A DNA stretch of 64,000 nt from assembly GCF_046025915.1 (NCBI RefSeq), contig NZ_JAQQFR010000013.1:1-64000 (forward strand), in the 5' to 3' direction. A program made the position numbers and the translations under genes. This document shows, piece by piece, positions 1 through 8,906 of the stretch. The notes beneath the pieces are model-generated. The model saw nothing but the letters and a program-made list of their open reading frames with translations, was not told where the DNA came from and made no database searches. Origin of the DNA: Herbaspirillum rhizosphaerae_A. GTDB taxonomy: Bacteria > Pseudomonadota > Gammaproteobacteria > Burkholderiales > Burkholderiaceae_D. Each line of letters opens with the position of its first letter. Position 1 is the stretch's first letter.

Positions 1-1
1 T

Positions 2-1537
2 GATCGTCTTAGCAATATTCAGGATCTGACCGGCAGTGCAAGTGACGACACATTTGTGGCCAGCACGGCCTCCAATAACTTTGATGGGGGTAGCAGTACG
101 GCGACTTCGCATAACCGCGTAAGCTACGCATCGTCGAATGTGGGTGTGACGGTGGATTTGAACTACACGGATGGAACCGGAACCTCTGGCGGTTACGCAA
201 CGGGTGATACCTTCATTAATATTCAGGATCTTACTGGCAGTGCGAGCGACGACACCTTTGTTGCAAACAATGTTTCTAATTATTTTGACGGCGGCATCAG
301 CACAGTAAGCTCGCATAACCGTGTGAGCTACGCGACATCGAATGTTGGCGTTATTGTTGATTTGAGCAATACCACCGGGGCTGGTACCAGTGGCGGTTAT
401 GCGGCAGGCGACCGCTTTGTGAACATTCAGGATTTGACCGGTAGCTCAAGCGACGACACGTTTGTCGCCAGTGCAGCGGCCAACTATCTTGACGGTGGCA
501 CTAGCACGGCGACGTCGCACAATCGTGTGAGCTATGCGTCGTCGACTGCCGGCGTTGCCGTTGATCTGAACTATACCGATGGTACCGGCACCAGTGGAGG
601 GTACGCGACCGGCGACCATCTGAGCAATATTCAGGATCTGACCGGTAGTTCGTCGGATGATACATTCGTAGCGAGTGCGGCCAACAATAACTTCGATGGG
701 GGTACCAGCACGGCGACGTCCCACAATCGCGTGAGCTACGCAGCATCGGATGCAGGCGTCACCGTTGACTTGAACTCTACAACCGGCGTCGGCACCAGTG
801 GCGGTTATGCAGCCGGTGATACCTTCGTCAACATTCAGGATTTGACTGGTAGTGCGTCTGACGACATCTTTGTTGCCAGCTTGGCCAGTAATAATTTCGA
901 CGGTGGCGTTAGCACGGCGACGTCGCACAATCGTGTGAGCTACGCGGCATCGAATGCAGGCGTCACGGTCGACCTGAACTCTACGACCGGCCTCGGTACC
1001 AGCAGCGGTTATGCAGCCGGCGATACCTTCGTCAATATTCAGGATCTGACCGGCAGCAGCAGCGACGATACATTTGTTGCCAGTGCGGCTGCCAACTATC
1101 TTGATGGCGGCACGAGTACAGCGACTTCGCACAATCGCGTGAGCTATGCAGCGTCGAATGCGGGCGTCACGGTCGACCTGAACTTCACCGACGGTACCGG
1201 TACTTCCGGTGGCTATGCGGCTGGCGACCGCCTGAGCAATATTCAGGATATTACTGGTAGCGCTTCCGACGATACTTTTGTGGCAAGTCTGGCATCCAAC
1301 TATTTTGACGGCGGCACCAGCGTAACCGGCTCACACAACCGTGTGAGCTATGCATCGTCGAATGCCGCTGTGACTGTCGATTTGAATTACACCGACGGCA
1401 CCGGCACTTCTGGCGGCTATGCGGCAGGAGACCGTTTCGTCAACATCCAGGATATTACCGGCAGTGCAGGCAACGACACTTTCGTCGCCAATGGTGTGGC
1501 AAACAACTTCGACGGTGGTATCGGATCCGATACCGTC
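2..1537 (+). repeat. 204-bp tandem repeat array within adhesin gene
   Basis: The CA[TC]AA[TC]CG motif that encodes HNR recurs at 110, 314, 518, 722, 926, 1130 and 1334, spaced exactly 204 bp (68 codons) each time. A partial earlier unit fills bases 2-109, so the array continues upstream of the window. Copies differ mostly at third codon positions and in a few residues, indicating older duplication with drift or purifying selection. Confidence 0.9.
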
Positions 1538-3496
1538 AGTTACTCAGCCTCCACTGTGTCAGTGACAGTTAATCTCAGTTCCGGTGCGGCAGGTGTCGGC
1601 GGGTTTGCTCAGGGCGATACCTACACCAGCATTGAAAATGTTATCGGGGGCAGCGCGGGCGACATACTGACCGGCGCGGCGACAGGCGTGACAGTACTGA
1701 CCGGCGGCGGTGGCGGCGACACACTGACTGGTTTCACAGCCAATCGCGCTAATACTTATGCCAGCTATGCAACTTCTCCAGTTAGCAGTGGCACCTTGGG
1801 CGTGACCATCGATCTTAACTTCACCGATGGCACAGGCACCAGCGGTGCGGATGCAAATGGCGACAAGTTGAGCTTCATCGACAATCTGATCGGTAGCGCC
1901 TTCGACGATACTTTCGTTGCGAACAATCAAGCGAACAGCCTTGATGGAGGTGCAGGGTCCGACACAGTCAGTTATGCGCGTTCGACGTCGGGCGTCACCG
2001 TCAATCTGAGCAACGGATCTGCAGGCTCAGGAGGTTATGCGCAAGGCGATACCTACGCCAATATCGAAAATATCATCGGCAGTACCTCAGCCGACGTGCT
2101 GACAGGCGCTGGAGCAAACAAGACTGTACTGACCGGTTTGGGCGGCGGCGACACATTGGCCGGTACTGCCGCCAATCACGCCAATACCTATGCCAGCTAT
2201 GCGGGCTCCGCCGTCGGCGTAACAGTGGATCTGAATTACGCCGATGGCACCGGCACCTCCGGCGGTGATGCCGCCGGTGACAAATTGAGTCTGATCGACA
2301 ATCTGATCGGCAGCAGCTTCAACGATACCTTCGTCGCGAACAATATCGCCAACATTTTTGACGGTGGCGCAGGCGGCAGTGATACGGTCAGTTATCTGCC
2401 TTCGACTGCAGGGGTGACTGTAGATTTGTCCAATACGACTGGGGCAGGCACCAGCGGTGGCTATGCGACGGGCGACAAATTTATCGGCATCGCCAATATC
2501 ATCGGCAGCAACTTAGACGATACCTTCTTCGCTAGTTCCGCTGCCAATGCCTTCAACGGCAGTGGTCACGGCGCTAATGGTGATACGGTCAGTTATGCGC
2601 GGTCAAACGTCGGCGTACTGGTTGACTTGTTCAATCACGTCGGCGGTGACGCTGTGAATGGAGTGACTTCATTTGCGAACGGCGATACCTACACCAATAT
2701 CCAGAATGCGATTGGCGGTGGCGGCAACGACACCTTCGTGGCTGACGGCAGTCTCAACAGATTCGACGGCGGCGCCGGTATCGATACGGTCAGCTATCAG
2801 TACTCCACCACCACCGCGATCACTGCCAATCTGGCGACACACGTAGGTACTGGCGGCGATGCGGCGGGCGATACCTATGCCAACATCGAAAACCTGACCG
2901 GCAGCGCCAACGTCAACAGTACACTGATCGGTGACACCAACGCCAACACGCTGACGGCGCTGGGAACTACCAATACCAATTCCCTGTCGGGTGGCGGCGC
3001 CAGCAGCGGTACGGACATCTACAATGTCCAGATGGGCGGTACGAACAGTGTCACAACCGGTAGCGGCGCCAATACGATCAACGTCAGCGCCGGTTCTCAT
3101 AGCGCGCTGGGCGCACAGAGCGATATGGTCAACCAGAGTACGGGGACGTCGAATATTTCCACCATCAGTGGTGGCGCCGGAACCACGACCTTGCACTTTG
3201 AAGACCTGGGCAGCTCGATCACGCTGGCCAATTTTTCCAACAAGGTCACCGGTATTACGACACTGGACATGACCAGCGGCTCCGGCACCAACATTGTGAT
3301 CACCGCTACCGACGTCATCAACATGGGGATCGCCAGCGGCGCTACTTCGCATATTCTCACCGTCAAGATGAGCAACACCGAGAGTTTGCAGATCGCAGCC
3401 AATGGATCGGACCACTACGTCTACTTCCCGGGAACGACGGACTATGCGTTTTACAATGCGTCCAATCAGGAAATTGCGCGTATCCATCTGGCCTGA
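2..3496 (+). CDS. RTX-like repeat adhesin, 3' part (5' end outside window)
   Basis: The frame is open from base 2, so this is the C-terminal 1164 residues of a longer protein; the first in-window start-like codon (GTG at 56) lies inside a repeat and is not the true start. The protein is built of repeats with the pattern SHNRVSYA..GVTVDLN..GTGTSGGYA.GD....IQDLTGS..DDTFVA...NYFDGG, acidic and Gly/Asn/Asp-rich, resembling the hemolysin-type calcium-binding (RTX) repeats of type I-secreted adhesins. The first seven visible units are exactly 68 residues each; later units are more divergent and contain classical-looking LTGGGGGDTLTG turns. The last ~190 residues are not repetitive (GSGANTINVS ... 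YVYFPGTTDYAF) and are the likely secretion/cap region. No transporter genes lie downstream. Function as a surface or secreted adhesin is inferred from architecture only. Confidence 0.75.
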   Translation, partial: DRLSNIQDLTGSASDDTFVASTASNNFDGGSSTATSHNRVSYASSNVGVTVDLNYTDGTGTSGGYATGDTFINIQDLTGSASDDTFVANNVSNYFDGGISTVSSHNRVSYATSNVGVIVDLSNTTGAGTSGGYAAGDRFVNIQDLTGSSSDDTFVASAAANYLDGGTSTATSHNRVSYASSTAGVAVDLNYTDGTGTSGGYATGDHLSNIQDLTGSSSDDTFVASAANNNFDGGTSTATSHNRVSYAASDAGVTVDLNSTTGVGTSGGYAAGDTFVNIQDLTGSASDDIFVASLASNNFDGGVSTATSHNRVSYAASNAGVTVDLNSTTGLGTSSGYAAGDTFVNIQDLTGSSSDDTFVASAAANYLDGGTSTATSHNRVSYAASNAGVTVDLNFTDGTGTSGGYAAGDRLSNIQDITGSASDDTFVASLASNYFDGGTSVTGSHNRVSYASSNAAVTVDLNYTDGTGTSGGYAAGDRFVNIQDITGSAGNDTFVANGVANNFDGGIGSDTVSYSASTVSVTVNLSSGAAGVGGFAQGDTYTSIENVIGGSAGDILTGAATGVTVLTGGGGGDTLTGFTANRANTYASYATSPVSSGTLGVTIDLNFTDGTGTSGADANGDKLSFIDNLIGSAFDDTFVANNQANSLDGGAGSDTVSYARSTSGVTVNLSNGSAGSGGYAQGDTYANIENIIGSTSADVLTGAGANKTVLTGLGGGDTLAGTAANHANTYASYAGSAVGVTVDLNYADGTGTSGGDAAGDKLSLIDNLIGSSFNDTFVANNIANIFDGGAGGSDTVSYLPSTAGVTVDLSNTTGAGTSGGYATGDKFIGIANIIGSNLDDTFFASSAANAFNGSGHGANGDTVSYARSNVGVLVDLFNHVGGDAVNGVTSFANGDTYTNIQNAIGGGGNDTFVADGSLNRFDGGAGIDTVSYQYSTTTAITANLATHVGTGGDAAGDTYANIENLTGSANVNSTLIGDTNANTLTALGTTNTNSLSGGGASSGTDIYNVQMGGTNSVTTGSGANTINVSAGSHSALGAQSDMVNQSTGTSNISTISGGAGTTTLHFEDLGSSITLANFSNKVTGITTLDMTSGSGTNIVITATDVINMGIASGATSHILTVKMSNTESLQIAANGSDHYVYFPGTTDYAFYNASNQEIARIHLA

Positions 3497-3507
3497 CGAC
3501 ACGTTGT

Positions 3508-3541
3508 CCGCTACCTGATTCAAACAGGTAGCGGATTTTTC
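3508..3541 (+). terminator. Rho-independent terminator of adhesin gene
   Basis: A perfect 10-bp stem CCGCTACCTG (3508-3517) / CAGGTAGCGG (3525-3534) with a 7-nt loop is followed by ATTTTTC, 11 bases after the adhesin stop codon. It abuts the stop of the convergent MocR gene. Confidence 0.85.
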
Positions 3542-5075
3542 ACCTGCCTAGCTCTTCATCCATAAAACGCCAGATGCCGGGGTCGCTCATGCTGGCGACA
3601 TTGATGCGCATCCTGGTCGACGGAAGCTGATTCGGCGAGAACAGGCTGCCAGGCGCCAGCAAGAATCCCTGCGCCATCGCTTTCTCGGTCAGTACATTGG
3701 TGTCTCGTTTGGCATCGGTCCAGATGAACATGCCGCTACCTGTCGCCAGACCGGTGTCCAGCCCGATTTTCTCAAGTTGTCGCACCACCTTGTCGCGTAC
3801 GCCGTTGAGGCGATTGCGCAAGCGCTCGGCATGTTTGCGGTAGTGACCTTCAGACAGAATCTTGTAGATCACGCGCTCGCCGATTTCGCTGGTGGTTAGC
3901 GTCGACAGCATCTTGCGGTCGGACAAGTGGCGCGCCAGTTCCGGTGATGTCGCGATGAAGCCGACGCGCAGGTTGGCTGACAACGTCTTGGAAAATCCAC
4001 CGAGGTAAATCACCCGCTGCAACTGATCCAGCGCCGCGATGCGCGTGGCCGCCTGCACACCTGCGCCGGGATGCATGTCGCAGTAGATGTCATCTTCCAC
4101 GATGGTGAAATCGTGTTCCTCCGCCAACCTCAGAATCTGGAATGCCTTGGCAGCCGACAAGGACGTGGAGGTCGGGTTATGCAGTACTGAATTGATCACA
4201 TAGAGACGTGGCTTATGCAGCGCCGCCAGTTCGGCCAGCTTTGCGATATCGGGCCCATCGGTAAGGCGCGGGATGCCGACCACTTTCGCCCCCATCGCTG
4301 CGAACGAGCCGAACATCAAAAACCATGCCGGATCATCGACGAAGATCACATCGCCAGGGCGCAGAAAATGGCGCGCAACGATATCCAGACCTTGGGTCAC
4401 ACCGGATGTCATGACGATTTGCTCGGGCGCGGCGGTGATTTCCAGCTCCGCCAGTTTTAGTTGCAGTTGCTGGCGCAGCGGTAAAAAACCTTGCGGCGTG
4501 CCATAGGTCAGCAGCGACATGTTTTGCCGGCCCACCGAACGCAGACCGTTGCCGATCAGGTCGCCGTCGAGCCAGTCCGGAGGCAGCAATCCTCCACCAG
4601 GCATCTTTTGCGGCGGCATCTGGCGGAACATGTTGCGTACCAGCCATACCACATCGAGTTGCTGCGGCTGGGAAGAACCGTTGTCAGCCATGCCATGTTC
4701 ATTGCCGAATTGGCCACTATTGCTGCGCAGCGGCAAAACTGTACCGGTCGGCGCAGTACCAGCGACAGGTGAACGCTCTCGCACATAAAACCCCGAACCG
4801 CGCCGCGATTCCAGAAAGCCTTGGGCCACCAGGCGGTCATAGGCTTCCACCACGGTAAATCGCGAAACGCTGTGCAAATCCGCAAACTGCCTTATGGAGG
4901 GCATGCGTGCACCGGTGCGCAGCAGCTTGTCATCAATGCGTGACTGTACGGTTCGTACGATTTGATCCACCAGCGAATCGCCGCTTTCGCGCGACAACAG
5001 AGGGAGCGTCGTAGGCGCATTGCCGGAAGGCGCGGATGAGGTGACAGGCTTGATTCGGGTAGCTGTATTGGTCAT
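3540..5075 (-). CDS. MocR-type transcriptional regulator (GntR HTH + aminotransferase domain)
   Basis: A 511-residue regulator. Residues ~32-100 form a GntR winged helix (ARMPSIRQFADLHSVSRFTV ... FLESRRGSGFYV). Residues ~170-505 are a fold-type I PLP aminotransferase domain with YGTPQGFLPLR, the aspartate context VEDDIYCD and the Schiff-base lysine K363 in GGFSKTLS. In this family the domain senses PLP or an amino-acid-like ligand rather than doing metabolic transamination. It is divergent from a PLP dehydratase/amino-acid exporter operon, which it probably controls; the shared intergenic region has direct repeats at 5111-5131. The N-terminal 30 residues are low-complexity; the ATG at 5075 is the only good start in that stretch. 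Confidence 0.85.
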   Translation of the reverse strand: MTNTATRIKPVTSSAPSGNAPTTLPLLSRESGDSLVDQIVRTVQSRIDDKLLRTGARMPSIRQFADLHSVSRFTVVEAYDRLVAQGFLESRRGSGFYVRERSPVAGTAPTGTVLPLRSNSGQFGNEHGMADNGSSQPQQLDVVWLVRNMFRQMPPQKMPGGGLLPPDWLDGDLIGNGLRSVGRQNMSLLTYGTPQGFLPLRQQLQLKLAELEITAAPEQIVMTSGVTQGLDIVARHFLRPGDVIFVDDPAWFLMFGSFAAMGAKVVGIPRLTDGPDIAKLAELAALHKPRLYVINSVLHNPTSTSLSAAKAFQILRLAEEHDFTIVEDDIYCDMHPGAGVQAATRIAALDQLQRVIYLGGFSKTLSANLRVGFIATSPELARHLSDRKMLSTLTTSEIGERVIYKILSEGHYRKHAERLRNRLNGVRDKVVRQLEKIGLDTGLATGSGMFIWTDAKRDTNVLTEKAMAQGFLLAPGSLFSPNQLPSTRMRINVASMSDPGIWRFMDEELGR

Positions 5076-5110
5076 TTTGCCGTGACAATGTTTGAGATTA
5101 TTTGTTTAAG

Positions 5111-5131
5111 TGTACTGGTACTGTACTGGTA
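5111..5131 (+). promoter_or_regulatory. Candidate MocR operator: 11-bp-spaced direct repeats
   Basis: TGTACTGGTA occurs at 5111-5120 and again at 5122-5131, in the same orientation with an 11-bp period (one helical turn). It sits between the divergent MocR and dehydratase genes. MocR-family regulators typically bind direct repeats; binding here is inferred. Confidence 0.55.
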
Positions 5132-5281
5132 ATGTCGATTAGGATAGACCCATGTCATAACAGGAGTCAATCAGCGCATAGCACTTCGTGCGTAGTGAAC
5201 AGACGACAGTTGATGAAGTGACTACAACGCTTGTTGCAAGCGCCGCAGACAGATACAGATACCAGAAGCAGGAGATGAATC

Positions 5282-6307
5282 ATGAATGACTTGTTGCCAA
5301 CCCACCTCGATATCGAACAAGCCGCCAAAGCCGTGTATGCCGCCATGCCGGCCACACCGCAATATTCCTGGCCGTTGCTCAACGTCGCGCTTGGCACCGA
5401 AGCCTGGGTCAAACATGAAAATCATACGCCGACCGGCGCCTTCAAGATTCGCGGCGGCCTGGTGTATCTGCAGACACTGGCGCAACTGCCGCAAGCGCGG
5501 CGCGTGCGTGGTGTGATTTCCGCCACACGCGGTAACCATGGCCAGTCGGTTGGCTTTGCTGCGCGCCGCTATGGCATCGCCGCGACGATCGTTGTCCCGG
5601 AAGGCAACAGCAAGGAAAAGAATGCCGCCATGCAGGCGCTGGGTGTTGAACTCATCGAGCACGGCAAGGAATTTCAAGAGAGCCGTGAGCACGCTGCCAT
5701 GCTGGCCGAGCGCGATGCATTGCACATGATCCCGTCGTTTCACCGTGATCTCGTGGCCGGCGTGTCGACCTATTGGATGGAGCTGCTACGCGCGCAGCCG
5801 GACTTGGATGTGCTGTTCGTGCCGATCGGTCAGGGCTCGGGTATTTGCGCGGCTGCCGCTGCACGTCGCGCATTGAATGTGCGCACCCGCGTCATCGGCG
5901 TGGTGTCGGCGCATGCGCAAGCTTACAAATTATCGTTTGAAAGCCGCAGCAAGATTGAGTCGCCGGTGAGTACCTTGATCGCCGACGGCATGGCTTGCCG
6001 CGTGCCGGACGATGCTTCGCTGGCGGTGATCCTGGATCAGGTCGATGAAGTGATCGCGGTCAGCGACAACGAAGTGGCCGACGCCATGAAACTGTATTTC
6101 ACCGCGACGCATAACGTTGCCGAAGGCGCGGGTGCTGCGGCATTGGCAGCAGCAATGCAGATCCGCCATCGCCTGCAGGGGCAACGCATCGGCCTGACGC
6201 TGTCGGGCGGTAACGTGGATCACGACATGTTTGCGCAGATCCTCTGCCGTCCGGACGCAGAAGAACAACAACAGCAAGCATTGGCAGACAACAGGAGGGT
6301 GGCATGA
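5282..6307 (+). CDS. PLP-dependent threonine/serine dehydratase-family enzyme (fold type II)
   Basis: A 341-residue fold type II PLP enzyme. K55 in TGAFKIRGG is the expected Schiff-base lysine; ATRGNHGQ (~81-88) is the substrate loop usually written SSGNHGQ; SGGNVD near the C-terminus is the cofactor-pyridine serine/glycine turn. The phosphate-binding loop reads IGQGSGI rather than the usual GGGGL, so the exact substrate should not be assumed to be threonine. There is no C-terminal ACT regulatory domain, so it resembles catabolic-type ammonia-lyases. The ATG at 5282 has a strong AGGAG at 5269-5274. It overlaps the next gene by 4 bp (ATGA). Likely regulated by the divergent MocR protein. Confidence 0.8.
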   Translation: MNDLLPTHLDIEQAAKAVYAAMPATPQYSWPLLNVALGTEAWVKHENHTPTGAFKIRGGLVYLQTLAQLPQARRVRGVISATRGNHGQSVGFAARRYGIAATIVVPEGNSKEKNAAMQALGVELIEHGKEFQESREHAAMLAERDALHMIPSFHRDLVAGVSTYWMELLRAQPDLDVLFVPIGQGSGICAAAAARRALNVRTRVIGVVSAHAQAYKLSFESRSKIESPVSTLIADGMACRVPDDASLAVILDQVDEVIAVSDNEVADAMKLYFTATHNVAEGAGAAALAAAMQIRHRLQGQRIGLTLSGGNVDHDMFAQILCRPDAEEQQQQALADNRRVA

Positions 6308-6657
6308 CTAAGCTGACACAACAACACCATCATCTGCATCTCGGCAGCGGCACGCTGGCGACCGGCAAGTTCGAACGTAGCCGTCTGCTGCTGGTGCGTC
6401 GCGGTCATGTCTGGATTACGCAGGAAGGACGTACAGAAGATTTTTGGCTCAGCGCCGGAGATGCGCTCATTCTGCAGCCTGGCAAGATGGTGGTGATTGA
6501 AGCCGCCATCGCCAGCGAAATCTATCTGGAGCATCGTTCAGAGCTGACCTTGCAGTTGTGGCTGAAGACACGCTGCCTGGCGATGCGCGCTGCTCTTCGT
6601 AAGCGACTGGGGAGATTCGTACGCTTCGGTCAGACTGCGCGGCAGGGAGGATATTGA
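6304..6657 (+). CDS. DUF2917 domain protein, small cupin-like
   Basis: A 117-residue protein. The core GHVWITQEGRTEDFWLSAGDALILQPGKMVVIEA matches the DUF2917 pattern (a short beta-rich, cupin-like unit), although no metal-binding histidine set is evident. The C-terminal ~30 residues are basic. Its start overlaps the dehydratase stop by 4 bp and its stop lies 1 bp before the LysE start codon, so all three are translationally coupled. Biochemical role unknown; context suggests an accessory or sensing role in amino-acid metabolism. Confidence 0.7.
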   Translation: MTKLTQQHHHLHLGSGTLATGKFERSRLLLVRRGHVWITQEGRTEDFWLSAGDALILQPGKMVVIEAAIASEIYLEHRSELTLQLWLKTRCLAMRAALRKRLGRFVRFGQTARQGGY

Positions 6658-6658
6658 G

Positions 6659-7249
6659 ATGGAAGCATTGTTGCCGCTGGCCTCGTTTGCCTTCGTCACG
6701 TCGATCACGCCGGGGCCGAACAACATCATGCTGACGTCGTCGGGCGTGTGGTTCGGTTTTGTGCGATCAATTCCGCACATGCTGGGCATCACTTTTGGTT
6801 TTGCGGTGCTGCTGGCAATTTGCGCCGCCGGCATCGGCAGCCTGGTCGTCGCCGTGCCTGCGGTCCACGTGCTGCTCAAGATCGCCGGCTCCGGCTATTT
6901 GCTGTATCTGGCGTGGAAACTGCGCAGCATGAGTTTCAATCAGGACGTGCGCGCTGACGTGCGACCGATGTCTTTCGTCGGTGCGGCCTTATTCCAGTTC
7001 GCCAATCCGAAAGCATGGGTGATGGCGATCACGGGCGCATCGGCCTTCTTGCCGCTGATCCAACCAGTATGGCTGGCGATCGCGATTTATTGTCTGGTGT
7101 TCAGCGTGGTGAATTTGCCATGCGTGAGTGTGTGGGCAGGCGCTGGTGCGGTACTGCGGCGCTACCTGACGCAGCCGTTGTGGCGAGCGATTTTCAGCGG
7201 TGTGATGGTGGCGCTGACGATTTATTCTGCAGTGGCGATCTGGCTTTAA
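6659..7249 (+). CDS. LysE/RhtB-family amino-acid exporter
   Basis: A 196-residue, very hydrophobic protein with the family signature near the N-terminus (FVTSITPGPNNIML) and about six membrane segments, the normal size for LysE/RhtB permeases. These export amino acids such as lysine, threonine or homoserine through the inner membrane. RBS GGGAGGA lies at 6644-6650. Coupling to a dehydratase and DUF2917 gene, and a second exporter-like gene downstream, suggests a detoxification or overflow unit for an amino acid or amino-acid analogue; the substrate cannot be read from the sequence. Confidence 0.88.
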   Translation: MEALLPLASFAFVTSITPGPNNIMLTSSGVWFGFVRSIPHMLGITFGFAVLLAICAAGIGSLVVAVPAVHVLLKIAGSGYLLYLAWKLRSMSFNQDVRADVRPMSFVGAALFQFANPKAWVMAITGASAFLPLIQPVWLAIAIYCLVFSVVNLPCVSVWAGAGAVLRRYLTQPLWRAIFSGVMVALTIYSAVAIWL

Positions 7250-7291
7250 GCTTTTAATAATCGTCATCAACGCAAAACAAAAAGGAAACCG

Positions 7292-8185
7292 ATGACCGCA
7301 AAAACAATGGGCGCGACAAGTCTTGAATCGAAGGGCATGTGGCTGGGTTTTATTGGCGTTGCCATCTTCAGTCTGACACTGCCGTTTACCCGCATCGCCG
7401 TGGCGGAGCTGAATCCGGCTTTTGTCGCCTTCGGCCGTGCGGTGGTGGCGGCGATCTGCGCCATCGGCATGCTGTGGCATCTCAAGGCGCCACGGCCGAC
7501 CATGTTGCAGGTGCGCGGCCTGCTGATCACGGCGCTGGGTGTGGTGGTTGGTTTTCCTTTGTTCTCGTCGATCGCCATGCACTATGTACCTGCTGCGCAT
7601 GGCGCAGTGGTGGTCGGCTTGTTGCCCTTGGCGACGGCTTTGTTTGGTGCCTTGCGTTTTGGCGAGCGTCCTTCTCTCGGCTTCTGGATCGCTGCATTGA
7701 TCGGCAGCATCATCGTGATTGCCTTTGCGTTACGTCAGGGGGGAGGCAGTTTTCATCTCGCCGACCTGGCCTTGTTCGCGGCAGTGTTCGCCGCCGCGAT
7801 GGGCTATGCCGAAGGCGGCCGTCTGTCGCAGAGCATGGGTGGCCAGCAAGTGATTTGCTGGGCACTGGTGCTGTCGCTGCCGGTGCTGTTGCCGGTGACC
7901 GTCTGGCTCGGCTGGCACTACGGTGTGGACGCTTCGCCACGGGCATGGGGGTCGTTTGCCTATGTGTCGTTTTTCTCGATGTTCATCGGATTTTTCTTCT
8001 GGTACAAGGGGCTTGCGCTCGGCGGCATTGCGCGAGTTGGTCAAGTGCAGTTGCTGCAGCCTTTCATGACATTGGTAGGCGCAGCGGTAATCGTTGGCGA
8101 ACCGTTGGATGCGAGTAACCTGATGTTTGCCACGGCGGTTATTGCCGTTGTGGCAATTGGCAAACGCATGGCGATCAAACGTTAA
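7292..8185 (+). CDS. EamA/DMT-superfamily transporter
   Basis: A 297-residue membrane protein with about ten predicted helices in two EamA halves (residues ~10-140 and ~160-295), the usual size for drug/metabolite exporters of the DMT superfamily. Conserved features include the PFTRIAV and GLLPLATALFGALRFGERPS helices. The start at 7292 follows AAAGGAAA. It lies 42 bp behind the LysE-family gene on the same strand and is probably in the same transcript. Likely role is export of an amino acid or related metabolite. Confidence 0.85.
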   Translation: MTAKTMGATSLESKGMWLGFIGVAIFSLTLPFTRIAVAELNPAFVAFGRAVVAAICAIGMLWHLKAPRPTMLQVRGLLITALGVVVGFPLFSSIAMHYVPAAHGAVVVGLLPLATALFGALRFGERPSLGFWIAALIGSIIVIAFALRQGGGSFHLADLALFAAVFAAAMGYAEGGRLSQSMGGQQVICWALVLSLPVLLPVTVWLGWHYGVDASPRAWGSFAYVSFFSMFIGFFFWYKGLALGGIARVGQVQLLQPFMTLVGAAVIVGEPLDASNLMFATAVIAVVAIGKRMAIKR

Positions 8186-8308
8186 TTCCGCGCTACTTCA
8201 GTCCTGACAACGGTTTTAGTGAGGATGTCCGTCACAAAGTCGCGATATTTGCGATAATGGCGGATTACAGTTGTTTTCTCAGTTTTTTACCTTAAACGTG
8301 CTGGCTTG

Positions 8309-8346
8309 CCGGGCATCAATACCGATAATACGGATATTGATGCCGG
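8309..8346 (+). other. Strong stem-loop in 5' leader of ridA-like gene
   Basis: GGCATCAATA (8312-8321) pairs perfectly with TATTGATGCC (8335-8344). The stem extends outward by CC/GG past a bulged G and inward by CCG/CGG, closing on loop ATAATA. It has no T-tract, so it is not a simple terminator, and it ends 31 nt before the start codon at 8378. Confidence 0.6.
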
Positions 8347-8377
8347 ACATTTCAGCCACAGCAAACAGGAGCACCGC

Positions 8378-8836
8378 ATGTCCGTCTACGAAAAACTCAA
8401 AGCCCTGAATATCGAATTGCCAGCTGTCGCAGCACCAGCTGCCGCCTACGTCATGTACGCGCAAGCAGGCAACACCGTATTCCTGTCCGGCCATCTGGCC
8501 AAGAAGGACGGCAAGGTCTGGGTTGGTCAGTTCGGCAAGAACATCACGACGGAAGAGGGCAAGCTGGCAGCCCGTGCGGTAGCGATTGATTTGCTGGCGA
8601 CATTGCAAGCAGCTTGTGGCGGCGACCTGACTCGGGTCAAGCGTATCGTCAAGCTGATGAGCCTGGTCAACTCGACCGGCGATTTTACGGAACAACATCT
8701 GGTGACCAACGGCGCATCCGAGCTGATCGGCGAATTATTCGGCGAGCAAGGCAAGCATGCGCGTTCGGCGTTCGGTGTCGCACAGATCCCGATGGGTGCG
8801 TGCGTCGAGATCGAAATGATTGCCGAACTCTCCTGA
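8378..8836 (+). CDS. RidA/YjgF-family protein
   Basis: A 152-residue RidA-superfamily protein. Start chosen at 8378 (MSVYEKLKALN) because AGGAG at 8366-8370 sits correctly and because the longer reading frame from 8306 would translate the hairpin. Family motifs: VFLSGHLAKKDGKVWVG, LLATLQAACGGDLTRVKRIV and the C-terminal RSAFGVAQIPMGACVEIEM, in which the Arg of RSAFG and the Glu near the C-terminus match the active-site region. RidA proteins hydrolyse reactive enamine/imine intermediates produced by PLP dehydratases, which fits the nearby dehydratase and aminotransferases. Confidence 0.88.
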   Translation: MSVYEKLKALNIELPAVAAPAAAYVMYAQAGNTVFLSGHLAKKDGKVWVGQFGKNITTEEGKLAARAVAIDLLATLQAACGGDLTRVKRIVKLMSLVNSTGDFTEQHLVTNGASELIGELFGEQGKHARSAFGVAQIPMGACVEIEMIAELS

Positions 8837-8906
8837 GCAACTGAATTTACTTTGGGATTTGCCGGACCGGTCGATGACCGGTTCAGGCTTTCTCATTTAC
8901 GTTCCT

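Noticed and set aside
446..1132. Long minus-strand frame opposite the adhesin repeats
   Set aside because: Its periodicity mirrors the 204-bp repeat of the coding strand; it is a shadow of the repeat protein.
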